Positions 11,707 through 21,975 of a stretch of 64,000 bases of DNA are shown piece by piece; position 1 is the stretch's first letter, and the number at the start of each line of letters is the position of its first letter. Both the position numbers and the translations under genes were made by a program. This DNA comes from Rebecca billardiae RCC1528 (Eukaryota; Haptophyta), in NCBI GenBank assembly GCA_965240325.2, contig OZ251226.1:186001-250000 (forward strand), in the 5' to 3' direction. The notes beneath the pieces were generated by a model. It searched no databases. It worked only from the letters and a program-made list of their open reading frames with translations, and was not told the DNA's origin.

Positions 11707-11773
11707 TCTCTCTCACTCTACTCTCTCGCTCTCTCTCTAGTCTTCGATCTCTCTCTCTCTCTGTCTCTCTCTG

Positions 11774-11814
<41 letters not shown>
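11707..11814. repeat. CT-rich simple repeat just past the sirtuin gene
   Basis: CT dinucleotides with scattered interruptions, ending ~30 bp from the sirtuin stop codon. On the sirtuin's sense strand it reads as a purine (GA) tract in the 3' UTR. Confidence 0.85.
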
Positions 11815-11817
<3 letters not shown>

Positions 11818-11842
11818 GTTGTCCGTTGCTGTCGTGTTTCAT

Positions 11843-12835
11843 TCATGCGTGCCCGCGGCTCAGCAGCTCGTGCGCAAGCGTGTCCAGCGCCAGGCCGCAC
11901 GGCACCTGCGCGTCGACCGCCAGCGGCGTGCCCGCCTTGTGCATGCGCGTGGGGCCCAGGTTGAGCAGCGCCACCGGCGCGCCTGTCTTCGCCGCGCGGT
12001 CCACCAGCCGGAACGCCGAGTAGGTGCTGCACGTGCTGCCGACCACCAGCAGCGCGTCGCACCGGTCCACCGCCTCGTACGCGCGCTGCACGACGCTCGG
12101 GCACACGCTGCCGCCGAAGAAGACGACGTTGGGCTTGAGCATGCCGCCGCACTCGTCGCACTCGGGCACGACGAACGTGCTGTAGTCCACGCCCGCCAGC
12201 GCCGCGTCCGCATCCGCGCGCAGCTCGACCACGCCCACGTCCCTCCAGTGCTCGTTGCGCGCCTCGAGCGCCTGCTGGAAGTGCGTGCGTGAGCTGGCCG
12301 CCCCGCAGTCCAGGCACTCGACGAGGTCGACGCGGCCGTGGAGGTCGAGGACGCGCTGGCTGCCCGCGCGCTGGTGCAGCCCGTCCACGTTCTGCGTGAC
12401 CAGCTCGCTCAGCAGGCCGTGCGCCTCGAGCCGTGCCAGCGCGCGGTGGCCGCGGTTCGGACGCGCGCGCGTGAACGGGTGCCAGCCGAGCATCGAGCGC
12501 GCCCAGTAGCGCTGGCGGCTGCGCTCCTCGCCGACGAACTCGCCGTGCTGCACGGGCTTGTGACCCTGCTTGTACGACCCATTCTCCCCTCGATAGTCAG
12601 GGATGCCCGACTCAGTCGAGATGCCCGCTCCGGTCAGCACGACGAGCGATGAGCGCCCGCGGCAGAAGTCGACGAGCGCCTCGACTGCCTCGGCGGGGCG
12701 GGTGATAGCGGAGTCGGGAGCGATCGTGCCGATGTGCACGTCCGTGGCGGCGAGCGAGCTCAGCCGCCGAGTGGCGCGCGGCGCCGACAAGCTGCCGGCG
12801 ATGGTGGTCAGTCGCGCGAAGATGCCGCCCTGCAT
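11843..12835 (-). CDS. Class II (SIRT4-like) sirtuin, probably mitochondrial
   Basis: A single exon encoding 330 residues from the ATG at 12835. All sirtuin motifs are present: GAGISTESGIPDYRG (residues 69-83) for NAD binding, HKPVQHGEF, RQRYWARSMLGWHPF, TQNVDGLH (~147-154), the catalytic His in DLHGRVD, a four-Cys zinc site (CLDC and CDEC) and KPNVVFFGG. The HKPVQH and RYWAR blocks are typical of SIRT4 and plant SRT2. Sirtuins remove acyl groups from lysines using NAD; SIRT4-type enzymes act in mitochondria with weak or unusual deacylase or ADP-ribosyl activity. The first ~35 residues are rich in Arg, Ser and Ala with no acids, fitting a mitochondrial presequence. The gene is head-to-head with the SNF1-like kinase; both belong to energy sensing, but a functional link is inference. 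Confidence 0.93.
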   Translation of the reverse strand: MQGGIFARLTTIAGSLSAPRATRRLSSLAATDVHIGTIAPDSAITRPAEAVEALVDFCRGRSSLVVLTGAGISTESGIPDYRGENGSYKQGHKPVQHGEFVGEERSRQRYWARSMLGWHPFTRARPNRGHRALARLEAHGLLSELVTQNVDGLHQRAGSQRVLDLHGRVDLVECLDCGAASSRTHFQQALEARNEHWRDVGVVELRADADAALAGVDYSTFVVPECDECGGMLKPNVVFFGGSVCPSVVQRAYEAVDRCDALLVVGSTCSTYSAFRLVDRAAKTGAPVALLNLGPTRMHKAGTPLAVDAQVPCGLALDTLAHELLSRGHA

Positions 12836-13796
12836 GGCCCACGCAAGCGGCAAAGCCAGCCGAACCCGGACGGGAACGGAGGGCTGACGACGACGGCGGC
12901 GGTTTGGCCTGGTCCGAGTCGCTCGCGGAGTGGCGGGATGCGCTGATCAACAGGACGGATTGACCGCCATGCCCATGTGGTTGTGTGTAACTACAGCGGC
13001 CGACCAGAGCGCGTCGCGGCTTCCGTTCACTTGGTCATTACACGCCCCCATGCGCCCTCCCCACCCGAATGGCGCAGCATGCGGCGGCGCAGCGCTCACG
13101 GTCCATCTTTGCACCGCCCGGAGCCGCGGAGGCGGCGGAGGCGCGCACAGTGAGAGACTGTGTTATGTTGCGCCGACATTGTTGCTGGGCCAGTTCACGG
13201 CCCTTCACTGCCGTGCCCATGGGACCATTGATATAAGGCGCGTCAAGCCTTCAAGGAACCGCCGTGCTTTTCTCCCAGGCCACGCGCCTACCTCGCTTTC
13301 CCTCAACCCGCACGCCGATACGCACCCTGCACACCAACGCGCCTGCCGGTTGTCTCCAGACTCCCTGTGTCCACGCGGGGCGCACGCTCAGAGCAGCGCA
13401 TGTGATAATCTGTGCTTGGGGTAGGCAAGCAAGGCTGCACGTCGGCTTTGGGCATTTTTCAGCGCGCGTGGGGACAGATGCTCTGCATGCTCGATGAAGA
13501 AGTGGCCGATGCGCGCCGTCCTCGCCGCTCACGTCCAATTTTGCCAGCAGGCAAGTCTGAAATCCGGGGAAATAAAATGACGACGACGTGCGTCCGCCGC
13601 CGCCGCCGCTGCGCGAGCGGTGGGACTGGTGAAGTGGTGAGCAGCCGCAGTCCGGATGACAACGTGATGACGCTCGCCTCGTCCCCCGCGAAATTTCTCA
13701 TAGAGCGTGCGATACGACCAACTGCTCCATCATCGTCTGCGCAAAGGCACCCCCTCACGACCACCTCGGTGTGCGAGCGGTCGAGCCGCGAGCGAA
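12836..13796. promoter_or_regulatory. Shared upstream region of sirtuin and kinase
   Basis: 961 bp between two divergent start codons with no gene recognised inside. The GC content is mixed, with an A/T-rich patch (GGGGAAATAAAATGACG) near 13567. Promoters are presumed, not identified. Confidence 0.4.
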
Positions 13797-15011
13797 ATGG
13801 GCACGACGCACAGCTCAGAGGTGCAGGCGGCGCACAAGAACGGCGTGGTGATTGCGGTGGAGGAGGATCTACCCGAGAACGAGGAGGAGATCGTGTCGCC
13901 GGCCGATCCGCAGCGCGCGCAGGCGACGCAGCCGATCGGCGGCAACGTGAAGGACGATTACCTGGCGAGCGTGAAGCCAGCGGCCGCGGACCCGGTGGAC
14001 CTGCCGTTCCGGCTGGGCAAGACGATCGGCACGGGCGCATTCGGCAAGGTGAAGCTCGGCGTGCACAACAAGACGGGCGAGCGCATCGCCGTCAAGGTTG
14101 TGCCACGTGACAAGCTGGGCGACGTGAAGGTGCAGACAAACATGGCGCGCGAGATCAAGATGATGAAGCTGCTGCGGAACGAGCACATCATCCGGTTGTA
14201 CGACGTGGTGGTCGGGCGGACGAAGATCTACCTCGCCCTCGAGTACGCCGACGGCGGCGACATGCTCTCGTACGTCAACTCCAACCCGCCGATGTCGGAG
14301 GCGCAGGCGGGCGCGCTCTTCGTGCAGGTGCTCGAGGGCGTCTCCTTCTGCCACAAGCTGGGCGTGTGCCACCGCGACCTGAAGCTGGAGAACCTGCTGC
14401 TGCGCAACGGCGTGATCAAGATCGCCGACTTCGGCCTGGCCAACTACGCGCCGCCGCCCACCGCCGACAACAACTCTTACATGCAGACGCACTGCGGCTC
14501 GCCGCTGTACGCCGCGCCCGAGCTGCTGCGCAACACCGACTCGTACGACGCGACCAAGGTGGACGTGTGGTCGCTGGGCGTGGTGCTGTACGCGCTCGTC
14601 ACGAAGAAGCTGCCGTTCGAGGGCGAGTCGCTCCCCGCGATCCTCAAGAAGATCGTCGCCGGCGACTACGTCATCCCGCCCTCGCTCTCGGCGCCGTGCG
14701 CGGACCTGCTCAGGAAGATGCTCGCCATCGACCCGGCGCAGCGGCCGTCGTGCGAGGACGTGGAGGCGCACGAGTGGACGCGGCAGTGGGCGCCGCCGCC
14801 CGAGGCGAAGGGCGACCCGGCGGCGATCGAGCGCACGCACAGCATGGACAGGATCGAAGCCGAACCCGCCGAACCTGCGGCCGAGAAGAAGCGGCCGCAG
14901 ACCTTCACTGCTGCTGACCTGCAAGCCGAGCTTGCCGGCGTGCGCGCGGCCGTCAAGGCCTCCAAGCCCGAGACCGTGGCGGAGGACGCCAAGTCGATGG
15001 ACGCAAGCTGA
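13797..15011 (+). CDS. SNF1/AMPK-type serine/threonine protein kinase
   Basis: Single exon, 404 residues from the ATG at 13797. The kinase domain spans ~67-330: glycine loop GTGAFGKVKLG (78-88), Lys100 in IAVK, HRDLKLEN (192-199), DFG (211-213), an activation loop MQTHCGSPLYAAPE with Thr231 at the usual LKB1-type site, and WSLGVVLYALVTKKLPFEG. LKLENLLL and CGSPxYAAPE are signatures of the CAMK/SNF1 group. The protein starts MGTTHSS, a good N-myristoylation sequence, suggesting membrane attachment. The ~75 residues after the domain show no clear UBA or KA1 domain, so it is shorter than true AMPK alpha (~550). It may be a SnRK/BRSK/CIPK-like relative rather than the AMPK catalytic subunit. Confidence 0.9.
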   Translation: MGTTHSSEVQAAHKNGVVIAVEEDLPENEEEIVSPADPQRAQATQPIGGNVKDDYLASVKPAAADPVDLPFRLGKTIGTGAFGKVKLGVHNKTGERIAVKVVPRDKLGDVKVQTNMAREIKMMKLLRNEHIIRLYDVVVGRTKIYLALEYADGGDMLSYVNSNPPMSEAQAGALFVQVLEGVSFCHKLGVCHRDLKLENLLLRNGVIKIADFGLANYAPPPTADNNSYMQTHCGSPLYAAPELLRNTDSYDATKVDVWSLGVVLYALVTKKLPFEGESLPAILKKIVAGDYVIPPSLSAPCADLLRKMLAIDPAQRPSCEDVEAHEWTRQWAPPPEAKGDPAAIERTHSMDRIEAEPAEPAAEKKRPQTFTAADLQAELAGVRAAVKASKPETVAEDAKSMDAS

Positions 15012-15361
15012 GCGGCGGGGGCGCCGCGCACGCCGCGGCGCGACCCTGAGCGCGGCGCTCGTGGCTGCCCTCGTGCGCAGCTGTGAGCTGCCGGCGATCA
15101 GTTCCTGACCGGGGTGAAGTTTGATATTGTGCACTCTCTTGCGCAGTCGCCGTGCGGCAGTCGGTCACTCAGTCGCTCCGCGCAATAATCGAAGTAAATT
15201 AGTGCGCGTTGTACTCTGAGTCCGCCCGTGACGACGCCGCCCTCACTGACACTCGCACTGAGAAGTCAAAGTGCTAGACGGGGCCGTACTCTGTAGACGA
15301 GGCACGAGCCTTGTTTGAAGTCTGAGGCTACCAGGCTGAGGCTACGGCTTACTGCTGACGA
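15012..15361. other. Gap between kinase and retrotransposon
   Basis: No gene. It contains the kinase 3' UTR and ends with GACGA (15357-15361), the left target-site duplication of the copia element. Confidence 0.6.
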
Positions 15362-16040
15362 TGTTGAGCTGACGCAGCCTGGGGCGCGCATCTCAGCAGA
15401 TGGCGTCGCCGCTGGGACGTCAGGGCCGGCGCCGCACCAGGCGGGCCGGCGGCATCAGCTACGCAGTGGCTGGCTCTGGCGGCGCGCGCGCGCGGCGCGC
15501 GCGGCGGCAGGAGCGCGAGCGCAGCAGCGCTGGCGCGGAGCGACACGGACGCGGCGCGTGCGCGGGCGGTACGGCCCGGCGCAGCGCGGCACGGATGGCA
15601 CGCCGGCGGCACAGGCGGGCGCCATCGTGGAAGAGTCCAAGGAACAACGGACTCGATCACTTCATTCATGGACGCCCGGATTCTCAGTTTTGAGAATCGA
15701 GAATCCGGGATCATGGGTCCGTGCGCAGCTTACCCAGGTCCGATGACATTACCGAGTACCTGGGGGAAAGATGAGCTTACGGCGGTGCGTCGGTAACGCC
15801 TGCGATTGGCGGACGCACGGAAGCGGGGCTCAGGAAGGTTACAAGATTCCCGAGCCGGGCCGCAAAACGCCGTGTCACCCTGCGCAACCGAAAGTTGGTT
15901 GCGGCAGGAGGATTAGCTTCGCTCGTCAGAGGAGCGAGGGTCGAGATTGCCTTCGTGGGCGTCACCGACGACGCGCCCGAGGACGTGCCGGTGAGCTCTT
16001 AGCAGGGCTCGAGACGCTCGGAGCTCGCGTTTACCCAATA
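15362..16040 (+). repeat. 5' long terminal repeat
   Basis: 679 bp, seemingly identical to 21976-22654. It contains an 11-bp inverted repeat with a 13-nt loop (15675-15685 with 15699-15709) and a 7-bp pair (15733-15739 with 15758-15764), which could form RNA hairpins. Confidence 0.95.
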
Positions 16041-18667
16041 TGCATGCAGCGATCGGGAGGGATCGTACGCGCGGCGCTTTCTCATCGATCGCGCCGATGG
16101 GCACGAGCGGCCGGATGCACGGCTCGGTCGACGTGGGGATGCTCAACGACAAGGGCAATCAGCAGCGCTGGCTCGCGCAATCGGCGAGCAGGCTGGCGGC
16201 GCTACCGGCGGGGCAAGGTGCTACGATGTCCGCACTGAACGGCATCATCGTGACGCACGGCCCGAACGCGGAGCACCGCATCAACACGCTCGAGGAGTAC
16301 AACTCGACGTGGGAGACATTCAACCCATCCGCGGCGAAGATGATCAAGGTCAGTGCCGAGCGGATGGACCTGGCGCGTGAGAACTACGCGCTGCAGCAGC
16401 GGCTGCTCGACCATCGCCACGAGCACGAGCGCCGCGAGCACGCCGAGCGCCGGGCCGCGGCGGAACGCGCGGCGGCGGCGGCGGCGGGGGCGAGGCAGGC
16501 GCCAAGCTACGCGCAGGCTGCCTCGGCGGGCGCGGGGAGTGGTTTAGCCACTCCGGGTGGCCCGACGGCGACCGGACCGGGTTCAGGTCCGGCGGCGGGC
16601 GGCGGATCCGGAATTTCTCCGGGTCCGGCGGCCGGTACACCCGGTCCGGGTGTGGGCACAGGCGGCGCGGCAGGTGCGCCGGCTGGGATTGACGGCGCGA
16701 CGCCTGTGGGCGGCGCCGGCGTCGGCGCGGTGCCTACGGGCGGCGCCGGCGGGATCGGTGGCGCGGCGCCCGCGGGCGGCGCTGCCGTGACGCTCGATCC
16801 GCGCGCGCGCGAGCTCTACCGCCGCGAGCGCGAGACCGAGGAACAGATGTATGAGCGGCAGGCGAGCGAGCACGCCATGCTGGACATCAAGCTCCGACAG
16901 AGCGTGTTGGAGGCAGCGCCGGACGGCGACGAGGCGGACCCCGCCAAGTACGCCGGGGCGCAGTACGAGAAAGGGACGGCTTTCTTACGCACCGAGCTGC
17001 GGTCGTGGGTGACGGAGGCTGCGTGGCAGCACATCAACCGCCTCATGGAGACGCAGCCGGAGGTGCAGGAGGAGCGCGCGCGCCGGGGCGCACTTACGCC
17101 GGGGCGCGAGTTTCTGTGCCTGTGGAAGACGATCCTGCGCATGCGCAAGCCCGACGACATGCGGAAGTACATGTCGGTGCGGGCACGCTGGCATCGGACG
17201 GTCCTGCCGGACTGCGGCAAGGACGGCGTCGGCGCACTCGAGCTCTTCCAGGTGCTACAGCACAACCACGTGCTGCTGCAGGAGCTGAGTGACGCAGCGC
17301 CAGCGGCGGAGATGCTTGCGCGGCTCATCGAGTTCATTCCGTCGGTGGGCGCGGGCATCGAGATGCGGACGCGGTACGAGTCGAAGGACTACAGGACCGT
17401 GACGAACTTCGACGTGCAGGAGCTCGTGCACGAGCTCAACGGCAAGTTCGAGGACTGGGACTTCTCCAAGGGTAAGCGGGTTGACCGCGGCGGCCCTGGG
17501 CGCCCAGGGGCGGGTGGCCGCACGCCAGGAGGCGGCGACGCTACCCGCGCGCACCCAATCGACGGGCTCCGCCTGGCGCAGGCGGCGGCGGCGTCGGCGG
17601 GTGGTGGCGGCGGCGGCGACGCGACGTCGCCGGCTGGCCGTGGTGGCGGCGGCGGAGGTCGCGGCGGCGGCGGTGGCGGCGGTGCTGGCCGCGGCACCGG
17701 CCGCGGAGGCCACGGCGACTCCGACGACGCGCACGGGCCGCGCTGCTACAAGTGCGGCGCCGTGGGGCACATCAAGCGTTACTGCCCGCAGGTGACGCAG
17801 GCTGATCGCGACTCGAGCGCTGGCGATGACGCGGCGTCGACGCGGTCGGATCGCAGCCGTGGCTCACTGCGGAGCGGCGGCAGCGGTGGCGGCGGCGGCA
17901 GCGGGGGGAGCACCCGCGCCGTGGTCGGTAATGGCAACGGCGGCGGCACGGTCCGCACGCAGGTCGCGTTCGCTCCCGAGCAGGGGGACGGGCCCGACGG
18001 CGCCGTTGGTGGCGACGGTGACGCTGACGCCGGAGACGGCGGCGGCGGCGGCGCCGGACTCGGCTTGGCGCCTATTGGCGCGGCTATCGGTGGCAGGGCG
18101 CAGCGCGACGAGGACATCGAGATCGTCGCGGCGCGGGCGGCCGAGGCACGCGTGGCGCAGCCGGAGGACAACACGCGGGCGTTGGTGTTTGACACTGGCG
18201 CACGGAAGAACATCGCCATGACCGAGGATTTGACGAACCTTACCCCGGTGCACGGCGCATGCCAGATCGAGTGGGGGAACGGTGCGCGGGAGCAGGTCAC
18301 TCACCGCGGGACCCTGGTGGTCAAGCTTGCGGCGGACGACGACAGCGACAAGGTCCTCACGCTCGAGATCGAGGCGTGGGCGTCGCAGCGCGTCACGGCG
18401 CCGCTGCTGTCGGTCGAGCACTGCGCGGACGCAGGCATCGAGTTCCACTACTCGCAGCGCGGCAACACTGCGGACTTTACGGCGCTGGGAGGCGGCGTCG
18501 TGCAGCTGCCGCGCGATTCCACGCTGCGCGCCGAGATCGTACGGCGCCAGGTGGGGCCAGACGTCGGCGATGCGCCGGCGGAGGCGCGCGCACGGCGCAG
18601 GGCGCCAGTGCGGCGCGTGGGCGCGGGGCGGGGGCGCATTGGCGCTGCGCCGCCCCCAAACGCCTAA
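16040..18667 (+). CDS. Copia Gag-protease polyprotein
   Basis: An open frame of 875 codons. The first ATG straddles the LTR boundary (16040-16042); the true start may be 16097 or 16226. Order: an Ala/Gly-rich region (~150-250), a helical capsid-like part (~260-480) with KYMSVRARWHRTVLPDCGK, a Gly-rich stretch, then the zinc knuckle CYKCGAVGHIKRYC (CX2CX4HX4C, ~residue 568) that binds genomic RNA. The aspartic protease active site is LVFDTGARKN (~residue 715). The frame stops at TAA 18665-18667, before integrase. The slippery sequence CCCAAAC lies at 18655-18661 in the correct phase, one codon before the stop, so pol is probably made by -1 frameshifting. Confidence 0.85.
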   Translation: MHAAIGRDRTRGAFSSIAPMGTSGRMHGSVDVGMLNDKGNQQRWLAQSASRLAALPAGQGATMSALNGIIVTHGPNAEHRINTLEEYNSTWETFNPSAAKMIKVSAERMDLARENYALQQRLLDHRHEHERREHAERRAAAERAAAAAAGARQAPSYAQAASAGAGSGLATPGGPTATGPGSGPAAGGGSGISPGPAAGTPGPGVGTGGAAGAPAGIDGATPVGGAGVGAVPTGGAGGIGGAAPAGGAAVTLDPRARELYRRERETEEQMYERQASEHAMLDIKLRQSVLEAAPDGDEADPAKYAGAQYEKGTAFLRTELRSWVTEAAWQHINRLMETQPEVQEERARRGALTPGREFLCLWKTILRMRKPDDMRKYMSVRARWHRTVLPDCGKDGVGALELFQVLQHNHVLLQELSDAAPAAEMLARLIEFIPSVGAGIEMRTRYESKDYRTVTNFDVQELVHELNGKFEDWDFSKGKRVDRGGPGRPGAGGRTPGGGDATRAHPIDGLRLAQAAAASAGGGGGGDATSPAGRGGGGGGRGGGGGGGAGRGTGRGGHGDSDDAHGPRCYKCGAVGHIKRYCPQVTQADRDSSAGDDAASTRSDRSRGSLRSGGSGGGGGSGGSTRAVVGNGNGGGTVRTQVAFAPEQGDGPDGAVGGDGDADAGDGGGGGAGLGLAPIGAAIGGRAQRDEDIEIVAARAAEARVAQPEDNTRALVFDTGARKNIAMTEDLTNLTPVHGACQIEWGNGAREQVTHRGTLVVKLAADDDSDKVLTLEIEAWASQRVTAPLLSVEHCADAGIEFHYSQRGNTADFTALGGGVVQLPRDSTLRAEIVRRQVGPDVGDAPAEARARRRAPVRRVGAGRGRIGAAPPPNA
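18655..18661 (+). promoter_or_regulatory. Candidate -1 ribosomal frameshift heptamer
   Basis: CCCAAAC has the X XXY YYZ form and is phased C CCA AAC in the gag frame. After slipping, CCC AAA CGC CTA AGC continues exactly into the pol frame and past the gag TAA. A possible stem follows: 18685-18695 (GTGCGAACCAC) with 18732-18743 (GTGGTTGCGCAC), one bulge. Its 23-nt spacer is longer than the usual 5-9 nt. Confidence 0.6.
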
Positions 18668-21600
18668 GCCCGGAACCCGCGCAGGTGCGAACCACAAACA
18701 CTACGGAGGCGGCGCGAGGCGCTGATCCGGCGTGGTTGCGCACTTGGTCGGTTCGAACGGGCACCAATGACCAACGTCTACTCGAGCGCACGCGACGCGT
18801 GGCCGAGGGGATGGAGGGGGCGAACGCGCGGCGTGAGTCGCTCGACGAGCAGTCGGCGGCGGGCATGACGCGGCGGCCGTTCGCGGACGCAATGCCGACG
18901 GCGCACTACCCTGGGCAGGTGACGCACGTCGACATTTTCTCCATGGCACGCATCGACTTACCAGTTGGGGCCGATGGCGCGCGTGGAGGGTATCCTCATG
19001 GGATCATATTCATCGATGGGCATTCACGTCGATGGCAAGTGTACGCGCTACGCAGCTTGGATGACGCCGAGGTTGGTCGGGCATTCCGCTGGTACGCGCA
19101 GTTGCTTGGTACAGGGGCCATGCACATGTCGCATTGGGTCCTGGCGTCGGGGTGTACTATGGCGCGACGCCATATTCACACCGACGGTGGCTCGACGCTG
19201 CTGAGTACGTACGTCGAGGGTGAGCTGGCGAAGCTTGGGTTCTCGTCGACGGTCACGTCGGCGCCCGACTCGCCGAGCTCGAATGGCGTGGCGGAACGCG
19301 CTATCCGCACGCTGAAGTCGAGACTGCGCGCCACGGTCGTTGCGCGTGGAGTCTCGAGGGTCGATTGGCACTACGCGGCGTGGCACGCATGCGCGTCGCG
19401 CAATCGACTGGCGTCACGTGGTATCATTCGTGACGATGGCGACATTGAGTGGCTCACGCCGGATGAGCTGTTCTTTGGCAAACGTCCGACGTGGAAGCAT
19501 CACGTGGCGTTTGGCGCGCGCTGCCGCGTGCTGATGCTGGGCGCACGGCGCAATGCATTGGGGCAGCTGAAGCAGCGCGCACTACCCGGACGTGTCTATC
19601 TCTGGGGTGGGCACGGCGTGCAGTGGCGCGGTACATGGCGCTACGTGCTTGGGTACGTATGTCGTTTAGACGACGGACGTCTCGTTCACTCACGTGACGT
19701 ACGCATCGACGAGACCGACCTGGTCGAGGGGGGGCACTCGTCGCTTGGCGCACCTGACGGTGGCGCGTACGTGGGTGATGGTGACGGCGCCGCGGTAAGC
19801 GGCGGACATCGTCCAGTCGGCGGTGACGCCGACGGTGAGGACGAGGACGGCGATGGCGGCGAGACGCCAGCCGACGCCGGGAATGACGACGCGACAGAGT
19901 TCGACGTCGGGTACGACGACGACGCAGATGCGTCAACGTCGGGGCGCGGGCGCAGCAGCGTGGACGCGGGACAACGCGGGTGCAGCAGCGCGGGCGCACA
20001 GCCGTCGACGCCGACGCCGCAGGGCGGGCGTGGCGGGGCAGGCGCGTCGATGACGCAGCCGGGTCGGCAGGATCAGATACCGCCGACGGAATCACGGCGC
20101 GGGGCCGCAGCAGATGCTGGCGGGCCGCCGCGCGGCGCAGACGGTGACGACGGCGTGATCGAGGACGCGCCGCCGCCCGGCCTGGATATGGGACACGATC
20201 CGCTTCGCAGGGATCGGACGTCGCGCCGACGGCCGCAGCTGCTTACTGCCGTCGTCAGCGCCGCGTCGGTGTTCCAGAAGATCAACGTGAAGGTGCCGAC
20301 GAACTATCGCGAGGCGATGCGGTCGGCGGAGGCGCCCCAGTGGCAGGGCGCCATGCTCGAGCACTTGGAAGGTCACAAGTTGCTCGGCACCTCGGAGGAG
20401 GTGGTGGTTCCGGAGGGCACGCGGCTGTTGCCGAGCCAGTGGGTCTTTGACGTGAAGTCGAACCCGGAGGGCGAGGTGACGCGCTTCAAGGCGCGGTCGG
20501 TGCTACTGGGGAACCTACAGCGGCCGGGGATCGACTTTCAGGAGGTCTTTGCTCCGACGATCCGGCCGGAACAAGTGCGACTACTCGTGGCGATCGCCGC
20601 TCAGCAGGCGGGCGCGAGAGTCGACTTGGGTGCAGCGTCGGTTGCGGCGCTGGGCATACTGTCGAAGGGCGACGTCAAGGACGCGTACCTCAACTCGGAG
20701 TTGAAGCCGGATGAGCGGCCTCTCTTCTCATTCCCGCCGGGCTACGTGCCGAGCACGCAGGCGCCGCCGGGGTACAAAGTCGTGGGCCGGAGCTTGAAGG
20801 CGTATCCGGGCCTACGCCAGTCTGGGCGCGCGTGGCATCGCACGCACCGCACCCAGCTGCTCGCGCGCGGCTTCTCGGAGTGTCCGAGTGCGCCGTGCAT
20901 CTACGTCAAGGAGTCGGCGCCGGGCGAGTTCATCATCGCGGGCGGCTTTGTCGACGACTTGCTGTTCCTCAACCTGACGCGCGACGCGCGCGCGGTGGAG
21001 AAGCTGGCGGCTGACCTGAAGGAGCACTACGAGATCAAGCTGAGTGAGCGGCTCGATAAGTTCCTGGGCGCCGTGTTTGAAGTTCATGACGACGGCATCC
21101 TGATGCACCTGGGGCCGTACGTCGAGAGCGTGCTTCAGCGGTTCGGTTTGAACGCGAGCACGCCGGCGCGCACGCCGGAGCCGGCGGCGCGGACGCAGCT
21201 GAGCGACGACGATGAGGCGTTGCTGCAGCGCGCGGAGATTGAGAACTACCAGGCGATGGTGGGATGTCTCATGTTTGCGATGGTCACGGCGCGGCCGGAC
21301 ATCGCGCACGCGGTGAACATGCTGACGCGACGCATGTCATGTCCGCGGGCGGTGGATCTGGTAAGTGCGAAGCGCGTGCTGCGCTACTTACGTGGATGCC
21401 CGCGATTGGGAATCTTGTTCAAGTTTGCGACAGATTCCGAGCACCCCGACCTACTTGCTTTCGCTGACTCCGATTGGGCAAGCAATCCGGTGGAGACCAA
21501 GGGCAGGTCGACGGGTGGATACATTGTGTTCTACAATGGGGCGCCGGTGTCGTGGCACAGCGGGCTGCAAGGTACAGTCTCGCTGAGCTCGACGGAGGCG

Positions 21601-21939
21601 GAGTACGTCGCGCTGAGCGATTGCTGCCGCGAGGTGAGCTACTTGCGGAGCATACTCGAGTCCATGCGGCAGCCGCCGCGGGCCGCGACGGAGGTGCGAG
21701 AGGACAACAAGGGGGCTATCGACCTCGTGGAGAATCCTGTGCACCACAAGCGCTCGAAGCACATCGAGATCAAGCATCACTATGTGCGTGACGCGCAGGA
21801 GGGTGGCAAGGTGAAGGTGGTCAAGGTACACACCTCACTCAACCACTCTGACATCATGACGAAGGCGACGGACGGTGCGACGTTCAAGCGGCACGTCGAC
21901 GCCATCATGGTGGACCGACACCCGACGCGCGCGCGGTAA
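18662..21939 (+). CDS. Copia Pol: integrase, reverse transcriptase, RNase H
   Basis: The pol frame is -1 to gag and open from 18259 or earlier, so the frames overlap by ~400 bp; translation is expected to enter at the slippery site. The integrase core shows its three acids in THVDIF, HTDGGS and SSNGVAERAIRTLK. An acidic, low-complexity linker follows (~19750-20200). RT begins at W-Q-G-A-M with FDVKSNPEGEVTRFKAR and has FVDDLLFL as the YVDD-box equivalent, Phe replacing Tyr. RNase H has FADSDWASN, STGGYIVFYNGAPVSW and SSTEAEYVAL, and copia's final HIEIKHHYVRD. About 1092 codons with no internal stop. It copies element RNA into DNA and inserts it. The 5-bp duplication and intact frames are consistent with recent activity. 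Confidence 0.92.
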
Positions 21940-21966
21940 GCGGCGCAGCTCGCGGCTATGGCTGTC

Positions 21967-21975
21967 GAGGGGGGG
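21967..21975 (+). other. Polypurine tract
   Basis: GAGGGGGGG directly abuts the 3' LTR, the usual primer site for plus-strand synthesis. Confidence 0.75.

Larger units (their letters stand above)
10642..11842. other. Intergenic, AT-richer, microsatellites
   Basis: No gene recognised; the open frames of 60-140 codons look like chance or microsatellite readings. Base composition from 10650 to 11300 is much less GC-rich than in the genes. Simple repeats fill 11471-11586 and 11707-11814. Confidence 0.5.

Noticed and set aside
15733-15775. Hammerhead-like core in the LTR (CCGATGA ... GAAA)
   Set aside because: The invariant CUGANGA is broken at the second base and the required stem II is absent.
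18740-18765. tRNA T-loop-like GGTTCGAAC
   Set aside because: It lies inside the pol reading frame and no acceptor or anticodon stem can be drawn around it.
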